Shown here piece after piece: positions 52,418 through 64,000 of a DNA stretch of 64,000 nt. The notes below the pieces were generated by a model. The model was given only the letters and a program-made list of their open reading frames with translations, searched no databases and had not been told where the DNA came from. Numbering within the stretch: position 1 is the stretch's first letter; every line of letters starts with the position of its first letter. The stretch is from the NCBI GenBank assembly GCA_947184155.2, contig CAMXCT020003668.1, forward strand, positions 810,501 through 874,500, given 5' to 3'. Position numbers and translations under genes: made by a program. Origin of the DNA: Cladocopium goreaui (Eukaryota > Sar > Dinophyceae > Suessiales > Symbiodiniaceae).

Positions 52418-55400
52418 GACGTGGACGTGCAGCTGGTGCTGTCCAACTTGAGGAGTTCCTTGGCCAAGGCCCGCGCTCAGGCGGTGCTGGAAGCCATGAG
52501 GCGCGCGTTGTTCACGTGGCAAATCTCGACTATGTGTATATATATATATATATCGTAAAATTATATATACAGTATATAATTACTGCATTGACATAATGTA
52601 ACATACCGATACAATCCTATATATACACATATCTATATACTATACATATGCATACTATCTGCACTTCAAGAGGCTGTCCTTTTTTGGGTCGACATGTACC
52701 GGGCACTCTGCCAGGCTCGGCCGGGTGGGCGTGTGACATCGACCAGAGAAGGAAGCGCTTTCCGAAACACAGCGGACGAAAGTTCAGAAACCATGGGCCA
52801 ATATGGGCTAAACCATGGGTTGGTATAGTTGCTATGTGGGATTAGTCTGTGCCAAAGAAAGTAATAACTTTCAGAGTTGAGGTGACCTGCGAACTCGCGT
52901 CTTTGGCGTTCCAGCAGAGTAGTTGTGAGGACCATGACAGCGACAAAATGCGGAGCGTGTGGGGAAGTGTGGCCAATTCCTCCAGCGTGACTATAGATTC
53001 TTGATTCTAAAGGGTTTCCGAGTGATCCAGGGCAAATTTCCGATGTTTCAAAGATCAGGCAGATTTTTTCCAAATTTTCGGGACGCTTCGGAAACAGTTG
53101 TTTTTCCGCTCAAAGAACATGTGCTTTGCGGTAAAAAAACAAAATCATAAGACTCGAAGGTGGGATTGATTGATCTTCCATTTTCACACATTTTGACACA
53201 CTGGATACCCATTGGCAATGTGGGCAGACAAATCGGCCAAGGTGGAGCTCGCGAGGCGCAGACGCACAAGGCGTCGTGGCGCCGCTGTTCGCTGAGGCGC
53301 CGAGTCTCGTTGGATGTTTTGGAATAAGAATGGAATAAGAATGGGAGAATGGTTGATTTCTTTGGGAATCCAATTTTTTTCGCAATGAAACTGCCAGGTT
53401 CTGTGTGGAGAACTTTCATTTTTCTCGGAGTTGGAGCAAATCACATGTTTGTTGATGGGGTGAATTTCTGAATGCAGAAAGTTGGACTGCCTATGATATT
53501 CAAAGGAAAATGTATTGGAAGCAGACTGTTTTGGTCGCACATCCACTTTGAAGATACTGGACCGGCACTAGTGTGAGAACCCAAAACCTTAAACCATCCT
53601 CAATATGACCAGAAATGGGTTGTAGTTGTATATACGATCCAAATGGTAAGTTTAGGTTTACTCTTGGGTTTACTGCTGCAATCCCCGGTTGGCCAAAGGC
53701 CGTTACCGCAGCAGGTGACGCTCAGATGGCGGCAAGATGAGCAGGGCCGCGTGGCGGGATCGGGCAGTTTCCCCAGGTTTCCCACAGGTACAGGAACCAT
53801 CCTGACACACAAAAACCCTGGCTGTGAATGTAACCAGTTGGACATTGAGAGCAGTGGCACTCAGTAGTTTGTGCACAGCTTGGATATGAAAAAGTTGGGT
53901 GATTCAGTGCTGGTGATAAAATGTGCTCCTTTGCTGTGGAGTGACTGCAAGGGAGCGATGCATGGGATACCTTGTGGTTCATCTGCTACTGTATTCATAT
54001 GTATTCATGATTCATCCATCGTCCATTGTTCATCCATTGCTATTTTGAATTATTATTGAGCAATTATTATTATTATTATCGCTATTTTTGTTGTATTATC
54101 ATTGCTATTATTATTGCTATCATTATTATTGTTATTGTTATTCTTATTATGCCATGACAAGATAGTTGATGTTGCAAGCTGCCTGCGAAAACTCGGCACT
54201 TGGCCCAAGTTGCGACATGCTCTCAACTAATTAGCCGCGATCCAGTGGTAGCATGGGTACAGCAACATCCACGCCATGGGAGGAACATCAGGTGCTGATA
54301 ACAAGGGAGGTATTTTTCGGATGTTGATAGAGGAGCTCGCAGCTATGTACAGTACAGTACCGAGTATTTTCCAGAGGATTGTAATCATAACTATCATATA
54401 TAACAACAACGACAACGGTGACAACGGTACCGATGACATACACGACAAGACTCTTTCAAAACGTGGCCCCATCGGGTAGATGAATCTGGTAGGATGGCCA
54501 AATCCAGTTGGATGATGAGAATTCCAGCCCAAAAGGAATGAATGAATAGATACATACATTAATCTCTCTCTCTCTCTCTATGTGTATATATATATATTAT
54601 ATATATGAAGAGCAATAATTGAATCTCTCTCTCTCTCTGTGTATTGCTCAATATATTGGTATATTTTGATATATCGGATAGTACAACCCCACATCAATCA
54701 TCAACAAATTCTTCAATGAAATCTCCCCATATCTTTGGTATGTATGTAACCCCATTAGATCACAAGATTATCAACCAAACGGAGTTTTCAAGCGAGGACA
54801 CCAACAAGGACTTGCATGAGTTGGAAGATGGTGTGCCGGGAGCCTCAGCACTTTTTCTGTTGAAGGCTTGGGGGTGAAATGTGCATATCTGCACGTATAG
54901 ACTATATTATATACGTGTATTACAGTACATATCAGATCTGCACATATACACACACACACCTATTAATATATAATATACAATAATCACAATAATACTTATA
55001 GAGTATATATAAATATAATATAATAATCATAATCATACAGTATATATATATTATGTGTTATATATGTATATATACTGTATAATGTTTTATACATCTCATT
55101 TGATCATAGATATTTACAGGGGATCCGCCAGGAAGACGGTGATCCTGATTCATGGCCTTGCATCCTGCGCCCTCCGGGGGAAAACCTCAGGTACGGGCGG
55201 GGAACCATGGGAGGAAAACTTGGTGATATGGCTATGGATCAATACCTATTAATACCATTTTTAGGGGAATGAACATCCATAAATCCCAGCTATTTTGATG
55301 TGAACTACAGGGGTACTATTGGTTTTGACACACTGCCATATAACCAGGGCTTATTATTCACCATGTGGTGAATATTTTTTGAGAAGATGGAGTATTGTAG

Positions 55401-58400
55401 TATTGTATATAATTGTTATAATTTCCAATGCGGATACACTGGGGATGCAGTTACACAACAATCAATTATGATCTTTGGGGTTTGAACATGGGATCCAACG
55501 GCGGGACAAACGCAGGTAGTGCTGGCTTCCTCTGCGATTATTGCGATCTGGCAGGGGGGCCCTGTTGGGGGGCCGCGCTGTGGTCAAGTTATTTGGGTGA
55601 TGAATCATGAAGAACACCTATGATACATTTATGATATAGTATGACAATGTATATGTATATATATATATTTATGTATGTATATGTATATGTACATATATAT
55701 ATATATATATATATCATCATTTATATGCCAGCTATTTTGCCGAAGCCGCACCCGAGGATGCGGATGAACGCTTGCTCTATGTCAGCATTCAGGAGCTGGC
55801 CAAGCGGCCTCACATCGTCAAGTCCTTGGCGCTGAACTGGGAACCAGCAGCTGCAAGAAGACACGAGGCGTGAGGGCCTGGTATCACGCGGACGACTGCT
55901 GGAAACTCCATGAATTTCCCAGTTCACCCAAATCGGGCATGGTTTTTATTTATTCATTTATTGTTCAATCCTAGGCTTACTATATTACATTCCCTTTAAA
56001 AAAAACTTGTGCAGTATTGTGTGCATTGATAATGGGAAGCACTGACCCTGACAGCAACTTTTGCAGGATGGCAATGAAGGGCAAAGGACCTTCAAGACAG
56101 CCGCAGGCTATGAAAATTCAAAGGTACCGAAGGGGTTGGGAAGTCATTCGCACCAGGTTCTGGGAAACATCTGTAGACGACTGCTGTGTTTTTGTTTTTC
56201 TCCGCTTACGTATGGGTAGGATTGGGTAGGTACATCTCAGCAATGCTTGGTATTTTTTCACCACAGACATGACATCTACATGGGAAGATGCTCCGAGCCC
56301 GCCAGGTCTATCCAGTGGAAGGTTTGGATGGCATCCGAACTTTGAATCCTGGAATCGAATCTGCTGCTTAGCGAAATCAGATTTCACAGTGAATCATGAA
56401 TTATGTAGAAATGCTGAAGTTCGCAGAAAAACATCGTTATAATATGTATCTTATGTGTATAATAAATATATATATATATATAACTACAATATGTAGAGTT
56501 GTAATGTTATATATATAATTTATAGTCAATATATATATATATAGATAGTTATGTGTATTACTCTATATACATAGTTGTATTGTATATATATATATATACA
56601 CATACGTATATTATTCACATTTGCCAACTGTCCGATGCTGTGTTGGCCACCCTAAGGAAGTCGCTCCGGTGTATCTCTGGCACAACGTCATTGAGCACCT
56701 GCCAGTGATCCCAGCGTCATGGAGCATTGGGATTGACAAACTGAGGGGTTTTGTCCATCCAATGTAACTAATGATAATCATAGCAATCATACAACACTGA
56801 TATAACAATATTAACCAACGACCATCATAACTTTGGGGGTTCCTGTAGAGTGTTTCCCCTTTTCGCCTTTAACGACATCCGATGGGAACATGTGAAAAAA
56901 GCCACCGAGGTCAGAGTACAATCTTCTGGTGCCCGGGACGGTAAGGGAAATACGCTGGGAGGGGGTCTGACAGGTTGCCGGACCATAAAAACTTCTCTGC
57001 TTGAGACAAACGCTTGATTAGCTAATGGGTATACAGGTTATCTTCACTACAAACACATCACAAGATATCACAAGCATGTACAAATATATTTACAACATAT
57101 CTAGAAGTAGCATATTGGCATAGCCAAGAAACATGTACGAAAATAGGCAAGTATCCTATGGGGATGAACACCTATGGCCTATGGTTCATATTATGAGCAG
57201 GTCACTAGGCTTTTGGATCAACAGAAAAACATCTGCGTGGATTGGTGAGAACCATGAGTTTATCAGTTTATCCCATGAGTTTTGGGGTGATGAACATCCA
57301 CAAATAATAGCAATTTTGCTGTGAACTACAGTCTACCAGGGTGTTGACCCACAGCAAAAATGCCACTTTTTGGATATGCTGTTACTACGCAGCATGCTTC
57401 CGAGGCGTTCAACTACGCACCTTGGACGAAACGCAGTTCTGGCTCCGAAGCGCTGATGGCAGGGTGTTGTCCCAATGTCATTGGAGATGTTGAAACTCAG
57501 TGGGTTAATGATGTTTAATAGGGATTAGATCAACATTAGACCAATTGGAGGTTTCCCAAAATGGGGGGTCCCCAAACCCATGGGTTTCAATAGTAAAATG
57601 AAATGGTCTAATTTTGGATGATTTAGGGTACCCCTATTTTAGGAAACCCCCAATTAGACTATGATCCACGAACTGGGAACGCAGCCACCACCCAGCTCGT
57701 TGGAAAGGGCAGCCCAACCGACCCAGGATTGGAGAAGGTGCGGAAGCCGAGTTTCGTCAGCCACTAAATCGAACAAAAAATCTTGGGGTTTGTCTTCTTC
57801 CCCATCATCAAAGATGACCCATTTCGGCCCACGTGCGCCAGATGGGGTGACGTGATCTACATCGCGCGACTTGTGCCCAAGTTCAAAGAGCAACTGGAAT
57901 TAGCCGTGAAAGTGTCAAGACCGCTGGGGTGGTGTGGATTGTATGCGAAAAAGCCGACTCTGCAAAAGCGCAGCTGATTGCTTGCAATTCTCAAAATGAT
58001 GTTAATTTCGCATAATTTCCCCCCACATATCCCAAGATATCCTTAATCGCATCCGTCATCTCTCCATAGCAACCCAGCCCTGAATTCCTGGTGATTGACA
58101 GGACAACCCACCGTGGTGGTGGCACACTCCTTGGGTGCCCAGGTGCAGTGGCCAGGGTGCAGCAGGTGGAACGGCAGGAAGTCATGGCAGACACATCCTC
58201 CACGGCAGGGCCTTGAGGCTCAAGGCTGCTGGGTCAAAGCTACCCGGAAAAGGAGATCTTGGACAAAACCAGGTCTTTAAGTCTTTAAGTCTTTAAGTCT
58301 TTAACCATTCCAAGCCGTTTTGGGTCCATTTTGGAAAGACTCAAGACCCTTCACGTTTTTTCTTTTTCTACATGAAGAAAAGAGAAAAATGTACATACAT

Positions 58401-60545
58401 GTACTATTTCTATAATTATATATTGTATGTCATAAAATTTTCAGATAACTGATAACTATATTAATGAATAAAGCATCAAATAACCACATATATGAATGAA
58501 CTCTCTTTCTTTCTTTCTTTCTTTATTTCTCTCTCTCTCTCTCTCTTTCTACATATATATATATATCGCTATATATAGATAATACACATAATATACACAA
58601 AGATAGGTTCCCTGGGGCTTGACTTTGCCATGGCACTGCTACTGTGGCTGATTTGGCCCATTCTGGTGCTAGCGGTGGACCAAAGTAAGTTCCGCACTTG
58701 TGACGTGGAAGAATCATTGGATGAATGGATAATTTGGCCCGTCCCCTGGTGATCAGATTGTATTGCGGAACATGACGGATGCTATATATACACACACACG
58801 TACGTACAATATGTATACTCCATGAAAAGACAGTTGGATGATGATTCTTGTGGGGACTATACTCCATAATCCTGTTGATGGACTGAATGTCGAAGGTTTA
58901 TCGCCAGGTTGATGATAGAAACATCTCCATGGTAAGCAGATCAACCAGATCAACCAGCCACCGGAAGACGGTTGCCGCCCAGGTGAACAAACCTCTTTCT
59001 GCCGGCGTTTCCGGGCTTACACCAAGGACGTTTCGCAGGGTGTTTCGCGGGGTGCCAAGAGGGAACACTTTGTCCATGCAAATTGAGTATCAATAAATGG
59101 CCAAGTGCAGTGGGTAAATGATTTTATGTACTTGCTTTTCTGTATACTTGAGACACGTAGTCCACTATGCCTTTGCGTGCTGTCTGTGAGAACTGAGTAA
59201 TGAGGCCCCCTCATTTTTTCCAGTACCGGTGCTACAAAGCCCTGCTCTGAATTTGGGATGCTTTTGTTCGTATGCAACAGGTATCCGGAATGACGTTTGG
59301 GGTATGATGATCAAGATGAGCAAACTAAGAACAGTTTGCAAAGCTCAAGACTTATGGGACCATCCTTTGTGGGGAGCATCATCATGGGCTTTTGAATCCA
59401 TATCCATTTGGTCATGGCTCACAAATGGGCTACCAATTGACATAAATCATTTTTACAAACATCCAATTTTTGGGGGTCAACAATTTTGAGCCATGGCCAG
59501 ACAAGAGCCAGAAACCACATGACTTTGACCATGGCCGTGTTGGAGCCTGTGTTTTGGCGCATGAAACCATGGCAGGAGGTGTCCACTCAGCAAGCTGCGT
59601 TGCCAAGCCCCGTTCACTCTGCTTCAGAAGTGCTGGTTGAGGTTGGGCCACTGCAGATTTGAACACTGTGATTGGGGTCAAGATTGAAATTTTATACGAA
59701 CCAAACCACAGGTTTTGGGTCATTTCTTGCAAGTACGCCATTTCCAGCTGACGCCGCACCACGTGCAGGGCCATAAGGTCTCTGCCAAGATCGTCCACCG
59801 CTATGGGGAAAGTGCCCAGCTGGAACCGCTCACCTTGCAGTTGCAGTTCTTTCGGTCCCAGCAGAGCTGCGGAGTGGCCTGGGACCCGGGCTGGGGAGTG
59901 GCCTGGGACCCGGACCGATCCAACTCGGCGGGACAGAAAACATGGCAACCACCTCTATGACTTTAGTGGGATACCATCCCAAAAATGGGAAACCTTTGGT
60001 TGATGATTAGTTTGCGGGTTGTTTTTTTACTACCCTTGATATTCGGGATTGTCAGAATCCGTTCTTAACCAACGCTACCGTAATGGATTCCGATCATCCC
60101 CTAATGGATGACCAAAAACGATCCGTAGATCAACCAAGCATCAACCAATCAACAAACAATCACATTCATCATTGACCCAATAGATACGTGTATATATATA
60201 TATATTATATAATCATATATAGATATACAGATAGATATTTATAGATACATATATATATATCAGATATACATATCAGATACACATATATATATATCATATA
60301 TATATATAATATGTATAATATAGATATATACTACAATAGGGACATGGTGCAATTCACATCCTTCAGGTCCGCTTCACCCTGGAGCACGAGCCGAGCACGG
60401 GCCGGAGCTCCGTGGTGCGCCGCAGCGTGGTGGAGCCCGCGGGGCCCTTGGAGCCGGATGAGGTTGTGGCCGCAACGGTGGAGGCGGTTTCCATGGTCAT
60501 GCCAGTGTCCACATGGTTCGACTTGGATGATTTGGGGTGGCAATT
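52418..60545 (+). CDS. Further plus-strand small exons, second gene or continuation
   Basis: Exon-like segments continue on the plus strand: 52418-about 52520 (VQLVLSNLRSSLAKARAQAV), 52673-about 52795 (AVLFWVDMYRALCQARPGG), 53715-about 53775, about 54770-54870, 55120-55190, 55732-about 55870 (ERLLYVSIQELAKRPHIVKS), about 56850-56910 (FAFNDIRWEHVKKATE), about 57410-57470 (TLDETQFWLRSADGRVL), 57850-57945 (DVIYIARLVPKFKEQLEL), 58102-58142, about 59720-59940 and 60367-about 60545 (VRFTLEHEPSTGRSSVV). Most begin after AG|G and stand out from AT-rich introns. I could not chain all of them in one phase, so several genes may be involved. Two of them suggest an alpha/beta-hydrolase; see their own entries. 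Confidence 0.3.
54540..54650. repeat. CT and TA microsatellites
   Basis: Two (TC)n blocks flank a TA run. Intergenic or intronic. Confidence 0.8.
55120..55190 (+). CDS. Exon with alpha/beta-hydrolase HG motif
   Basis: After acceptor TTACAG|G the phase-2 frame reads SARKTVILIHGLASCALRG and ends at TCAG|GTACGG. A run of hydrophobic beta-strand residues followed by HG is the usual oxyanion-hole strand of alpha/beta-hydrolases. The other frame (GIRQEDGDPDSWPCILRPPG) is also open, so the assignment rests on the match with 58102-58142. Confidence 0.35.
57537..57659. mobile_element. Fold-back/MITE-like element
   Basis: The left arm (AGACCAATTGGAGGTTTCCC...) and right arm (...GGAAACCCCCAATTAGACT) are inverted repeats of about 30 bp with about five mismatches around a roughly 60-bp loop. 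No second copy was seen in the window. Confidence 0.55.
58102..58142 (+). CDS. Exon with nucleophile-elbow motif AHSLGA
   Basis: Acceptor TTGACAG|GA and donor GCCCAG|GTGCAG enclose QPTVVVAHSLGAQ, a textbook nucleophile elbow (strand, then x-H-S-x-G) of lipases and related alpha/beta-hydrolases. The exon is only 41 bp, so chance cannot be excluded. Confidence 0.4.
58500..58565. repeat. CTTT/CT microsatellite
   Basis: (CTTT)n followed by (CT)n and (TA)n. No coding potential. Confidence 0.9.
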
Positions 60546-60820
60546 TGAAGAAACCAGATGGGTGTCTGAAAGTGGGGTATATACATCATTTCAGAAATTG
60601 AACATGATGATTTTCAATGCACATTGTGGATTATTAGAGAGTATGTGGGAAGATTGAGGGTGAAATCATCCAAATAATCCAAATAATCCAAATAATCCAA
60701 AGTATAGATCTTATAGAGTTTCCAATTTGGTTGCTTAATTATGGTTAGTAACATCCGCAGGTGGTGAAATGATCCAAATTGCTGATATCACAGTCAGGTT
60801 TGAGCTTCTAGACCAGAACT

Positions 60821-61005
60821 TGTTACACTTCTCGTTTTGTGCAAGCCCAGTCTCTCCTCCCAAACCGCGTCCTCTCCGTTTCTCCAAGGCACAAATGTCT
60901 TGAGATTTCAAAAGGGGCAGCTTCACGCATGCCAAGGATGAATTTGGATATGTGAAATGTCAATGCAACTGACATGTATGTGCAAAAAGACAGGGGAAAA
61001 CAGCA
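60821..61005 (-). repeat. Putative 3' LTR of the Copia element
   Basis: On the minus strand a purine run AAAGGGGGAG (61015-61006) stands 38 bp after the pol stop and is followed by TGCTGTTTTCCCC. This is the usual polypurine tract directly before an LTR beginning TG. An end at ...GTGTAACA (60821) would give a 185-bp LTR, but without the 5' LTR the length is a guess. Confidence 0.35.
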
Positions 61006-61052
61006 CTCCCCCTTTGGAATTCCGTCAGGGATTTCCAATTTCCTGACTCAAA

Positions 61053-64000
61053 CTAGCCCCTCTCACGCTCTTTGCAAGTCAAACAAAATGGTGTTGGCTT
61101 CGCATCTTTGACCCAAGGGCATCGATCGTCAGTATGGATTGCGTTTCCATGAGCTGACAACAAAAGATTCGTTCCTGGTGGTGGACGCCCTCGTGTTCTG
61201 AGCGCCACCCCTCTGCAAACTTGGCACCATTTGAAGGTTCGAGGCAAGTTGACTTTGGCTCCTTGGAGATGTTTGCAAGTGAGGGCACTGTGATATACTG
61301 ATCCATACTTCGTTCTCATGACTGGAAATCGAAGACCTTCTTCTTCACTCTCTTCTACCGGTTCAATCAGAACTGGTGGTAGCGGAGCTAAACTGGCCTG
61401 ACGCCACAATTCTGTCTCTTCTTCTTTGATCTTTTCCAGTTCTCTTTCGATTCTTTTTTCAAGGCTTTCTTGTGCAGGGCCGGGGCCGCCAGAGGAGCTA
61501 GACGACGCTTCCTCCTGGCCGGGGAGGCGGACTGGCTTTCCTCTAGCCAACCCCTTCTCACCCGATGGGGAGGGCTGCAAAGCCTTCTCCCTGCCCCCTG
61601 ATGGGAGGCGGACTGGCTCTCCTCTAGCCAACCCCTTCTCACCATCAGCGCAACCTGCCTTTCGTTGGCCGGCCTTTTGACCGCTCTTTCTTTCTTTTTC
61701 TGCGGGGCCGGGACCACCTGAGAGACCAGACGATGTCGCCTCAGGGCCGGGGAGGCGGACTGGCTCTCCTCTAGCCAACCCCTTCTCACCCAGCAGGGAG
61801 GGCTGCAAAGCCTTCTCCCTGTCCCCTGATGGGAGGCGGACTGGCTCTCGTTCAGCCAACCCCTTCTCACCATCAGCGCTACCCGCTTTTCTTTGATCGG
61901 CCGTCTGATCACTCCTTCGACCTTCTTGCGCAGGGAGACTTCGGATCTGCTTTTCGGGAATCTGTTCGTTTCCCCGATTCCACAATCCTACTCCTACCTT
62001 CCACACATGTTGGGCCACAAGAGTGATCAAGACCACCAGGATGGCAAATGCTGCCATGATGAGCTGTAATTCTTTCTGTCCTTCTTCCATATCTTCTTCC
62101 TCCTGACTCTTTCCAGCTGAAATCATAGCGGCCAACGTGATGAGCTTCAAGGCCGTTGCCGCTTGTGACATCTTCGCACCATCCATCCCTTTTCTTGTAT
62201 CCTCAGAGGTCGCATGAGCGATCACACTGGGCTTCAATGCTGCCACAGAGGTCGCAGGTGCGATCACACTGGGCTGCATTGGGATGGATGACATGCCAAG
62301 ATGCTGCTTGAGGACATCGATCCGCTGTGATGCCAATGCCTTTGTGCCAATGTCGGCGACCATTCGATCACCAGGAAGGTGGCCCACACCCCACTCACCA
62401 GAGTGGACTGCCTGTCTGGTGTAGGCAGCTCTCATCCTCAAGTGCCTAGTGCGCCAGTTTCCACCTTCATTAACCAAGATAGCTAAAGCTGATTGGCTAT
62501 CTGACCAGGCAAACTTCTTGATATCCTGGAACAATTCGCTCACTATCACCGCCACAGCTTCGCCAGCGCTGATTGCCTCTACTAGCTCTGTCAGTTCAGA
62601 CTCGGCTGTGGACAACGTCACGGTTGTCTGCCTGCCGCTTCTCCAAAAAAGGGGACTGTCGTTGGCAAACACAACGTAACTTCCATGTGACTCCTCTCCA
62701 TCTGGAGAAAACGATGCGTCTGCAAAAGCTTGGATGCAGACTTCTCTTTCTTTTTGTTCTCCCATCATCAGTCCTTCAACCACCGTCCTCTTCAAATAGC
62801 CTCTCGTCGGAGACGCTGTTTCCAAAACAGACTTGGTAGCCTTGGTGACATTGGCTCCCATTCTTGCGACACTGAACATCAAGTCTGGACGGGTTCGCGT
62901 GACCAGCCACAGCAACTCTCCTACCTCTTTTTGACACCTCCTGACTTGATGCAAGGCAGGAGTTTCTGGATCTTCTTCCATTATGGATTGGTCTCGAGTG
63001 ATTGGAGTCCTTCTTTCTCTGACTGTCTCCTCACTTTCGTATCTGGACAAGAGGTCTCTGATGTAGGACTCCTGTGTGATGAACCAGCGGCTCCCACTTT
63101 CATTCTGTAACTTCACCACCTCCATGCCCAAAAACCTCACTGCAGTTTCACCAATCCATTCTGGCTCTGATGTGGTCCACGTTGACCGAAGTGCCTCGAT
63201 CAGTGACGACACCACTGCGTCTTCACCAACGACACAGATGTCATCCACATAGGTCATCACCAACCCGAGCACCTTGTGATTTGACAGGGATGCCTCTCTC
63301 ATATCGTCCTCCCCCTCGATTGGGATCACCTTCCATAGATTCGGCTCTGACTCCAGCTGAACCAAGCAGACTTCAACTTCACTTTCTCCTCTCTGAACTT
63401 TGATCTGCAAACCTCTCATGACTTTGTCTCTGTGGTTTCCCCACAGACGAGGCGATCGGCGGAATCCATACACCGCCTTCAGTGGCTTGTAGACTGTGTT
63501 TCTGGGCAGATATCCTTTTTCTGTCATGATTGAAGGGGGCAAAATCAGGAGGTCATTCTCATCTTCAGTGACCTCCATTTCGGCGTTCAAAAACGCGGTT
63601 TTGATGTCGATGATGCAGCCCACCCAATCAAACTTTGAGGCTACCCACACCAGAACTCTGAAGGCAGTGGCGTCTGCTCCCCCTGAATATGTCTCCTCAT
63701 TTTCTCTCTTTTCTTCAAAGTTTCCGCAGACAACCCATCTCGCCTTTCGTTTTCCGCCACCTGGTGACGGCTTCAAGGTGAATACCACTTTTGAAGGCAG
63801 GTACTCAACTTTCCTGCCTCTTTTTTCTGCTTCTACCTTCATCTTTTCATGCTCTTCCTTTGTGAGCTGACGAAGTGCTTCTTTCTCCTCCGTCAGCGAT
63901 TTCACCTCGCTGTCTATCGCCTCAAGCCACTCGCTCCAACAGCGAGCAACTTCCTTCGGTGAGACGATCTTGGTCTGAAGTACTTCTTCAGTCGCATCAT
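61053..64000 (-). CDS. Copia Pol: RT-RNase H with membrane and Cys-rich extension (5' partial)
   Basis: The frame is open through the right window edge (EVLQTKIVSPKEVARCWSEW) and ends at TAG 61055-61053, so the GTG at 63905 is not a real start. Numbered from there, RT (Ty1/Copia type) covers 1-300 with IIDIKTAFLNAE (motif A) and VMTYVDDICVVG (YVDD 219-222). RNase H covers about 390-530: FADASFSPDGEE, STAESELTELVE, AWSDSQSALAIL and HLPGDRMVADIGTKAL. Beyond it are about 400 unusual residues: a hydrophobic membrane segment (LIMAAFAILVVLITLVAQHV), two tandem copies of a unit of about 80 residues with EKGLARGEPVRLP, a charged helix (RIERELEKIKEEETELW) and a Cys/His-rich tail (CKHLQ, CQVC, CPW, CLTC) that may bind zinc. 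All catalytic residues are intact. Confidence 0.9.
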   Translation of the reverse strand, partial: DATEEVLQTKIVSPKEVARCWSEWLEAIDSEVKSLTEEKEALRQLTKEEHEKMKVEAEKRGRKVEYLPSKVVFTLKPSPGGGKRKARWVVCGNFEEKRENEETYSGGADATAFRVLVWVASKFDWVGCIIDIKTAFLNAEMEVTEDENDLLILPPSIMTEKGYLPRNTVYKPLKAVYGFRRSPRLWGNHRDKVMRGLQIKVQRGESEVEVCLVQLESEPNLWKVIPIEGEDDMREASLSNHKVLGLVMTYVDDICVVGEDAVVSSLIEALRSTWTTSEPEWIGETAVRFLGMEVVKLQNESGSRWFITQESYIRDLLSRYESEETVRERRTPITRDQSIMEEDPETPALHQVRRCQKEVGELLWLVTRTRPDLMFSVARMGANVTKATKSVLETASPTRGYLKRTVVEGLMMGEQKEREVCIQAFADASFSPDGEESHGSYVVFANDSPLFWRSGRQTTVTLSTAESELTELVEAISAGEAVAVIVSELFQDIKKFAWSDSQSALAILVNEGGNWRTRHLRMRAAYTRQAVHSGEWGVGHLPGDRMVADIGTKALASQRIDVLKQHLGMSSIPMQPSVIAPATSVAALKPSVIAHATSEDTRKGMDGAKMSQAATALKLITLAAMISAGKSQEEEDMEEGQKELQLIMAAFAILVVLITLVAQHVWKVGVGLWNRGNEQIPEKQIRSLPAQEGRRSDQTADQRKAGSADGEKGLAEREPVRLPSGDREKALQPSLLGEKGLARGEPVRLPGPEATSSGLSGGPGPAEKERKSGQKAGQRKAGCADGEKGLARGEPVRLPSGGREKALQPSPSGEKGLARGKPVRLPGQEEASSSSSGGPGPAQESLEKRIERELEKIKEEETELWRQASLAPLPPVLIEPVEESEEEGLRFPVMRTKYGSVYHSALTCKHLQGAKVNLPRTFKWCQVCRGVALRTRGRPPPGTNLLLSAHGNAIHTDDRCPWVKDAKPTPFCLTCKERERG
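61480..61880 (-). repeat. Coding tandem repeats in the Copia extension
   Basis: GGGAGGCGGACTGGCT-type blocks recur four times (plus-strand sense), encoding EKGLARGEPVRLP with small changes. The larger unit is about 240 bp, present twice. It stays in frame. Confidence 0.8.

Larger units (their letters stand above)
61006..64000 (-). mobile_element. Ty1/Copia retrotransposon, 3' part (5' outside window)
   Basis: The 3' half of a Copia element on the minus strand contains RT, RNase H, a long C-terminal extension and a polypurine tract. Gag, protease and integrase, with the 5' LTR, should follow right of base 64000. Confidence 0.8.

Noticed and set aside
1-64000. Relict dinoflagellate spliced-leader (DinoSL) sequences
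   Set aside because: I looked for the 22-nt leader on both strands by eye and found none, but the scan is not exhaustive.

Overview
The window is almost certainly nuclear DNA of a dinoflagellate, most likely of the Symbiodiniaceae or a close relative. I infer this from low gene density, tiny exons bounded by AG|G with GT, GC and GA donors, large simple-sequence arrays, and several retrotransposons with C5-methyltransferase-like domains. No bacterial operons, CRISPR arrays, rRNA or tRNA genes were recognised.

Region 1-11836 is a nest of tyrosine-recombinase (YR) retrotransposons. Element 1 (open at the left edge, ending at 8117) carries a YR (3-1556), a Gag-like protein (2237-3490) and, after one in-frame TGA, a methyltransferase-like/reverse transcriptase/RNase H polyprotein (3491-6769). 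It ends in two identical 402-bp direct repeats around a 497-bp spacer. Element 2 (8118-11836) is a decayed relative that keeps the same methyltransferase-RT-RNase H order and ends in identical 243-bp repeats around a 584-bp spacer.

Region 11837-28445 holds host-like sequence. A minus-strand gene of at least nine exons (15172-20522) can be spliced in a consistent phase. A second exon cluster (13210-14902, minus) lies downstream. Most of the remainder is intergenic, with a TTTG/TTTTG array (24521-25023) and a CTAAGT/ACTTAG array (21596-21985).

Region 28446-35225 is the best feature of the window: an apparently complete 6.8-kb YR retrotransposon with split direct repeats (A1 - genes - B1 A2 B2). 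Its five overlapping open frames are a small membrane protein, a Gag-like protein, RT/RNase H with YVDN in place of YVDD, RNase H end plus methyltransferase-like domain, and YR. It sits inside a TA-rich microsatellite.

Region 35226-61005 contains a possible cysteine-peptidase-fold exon (36349-37368) and many small plus-strand exons spread over about 22 kb. These probably belong to two or more host genes; one candidate exon set reads as alpha/beta-hydrolase. Their introns hold two inverted copies of a 106-bp MITE, fold-back elements and a 1.2-kb ACT-type array. The right end (61006-64000, minus) is a Ty1/Copia pol gene with an unusual C-terminal extension (membrane segment, tandem repeats, Cys-rich tail); it continues beyond the window.

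The unifying theme is a cytosine-methyltransferase-like domain, with its catalytic Pro-Cys kept but the canonical ENV motif changed to ENP or EHP. It occurs in three YR retroelements and in two different positions relative to RT.
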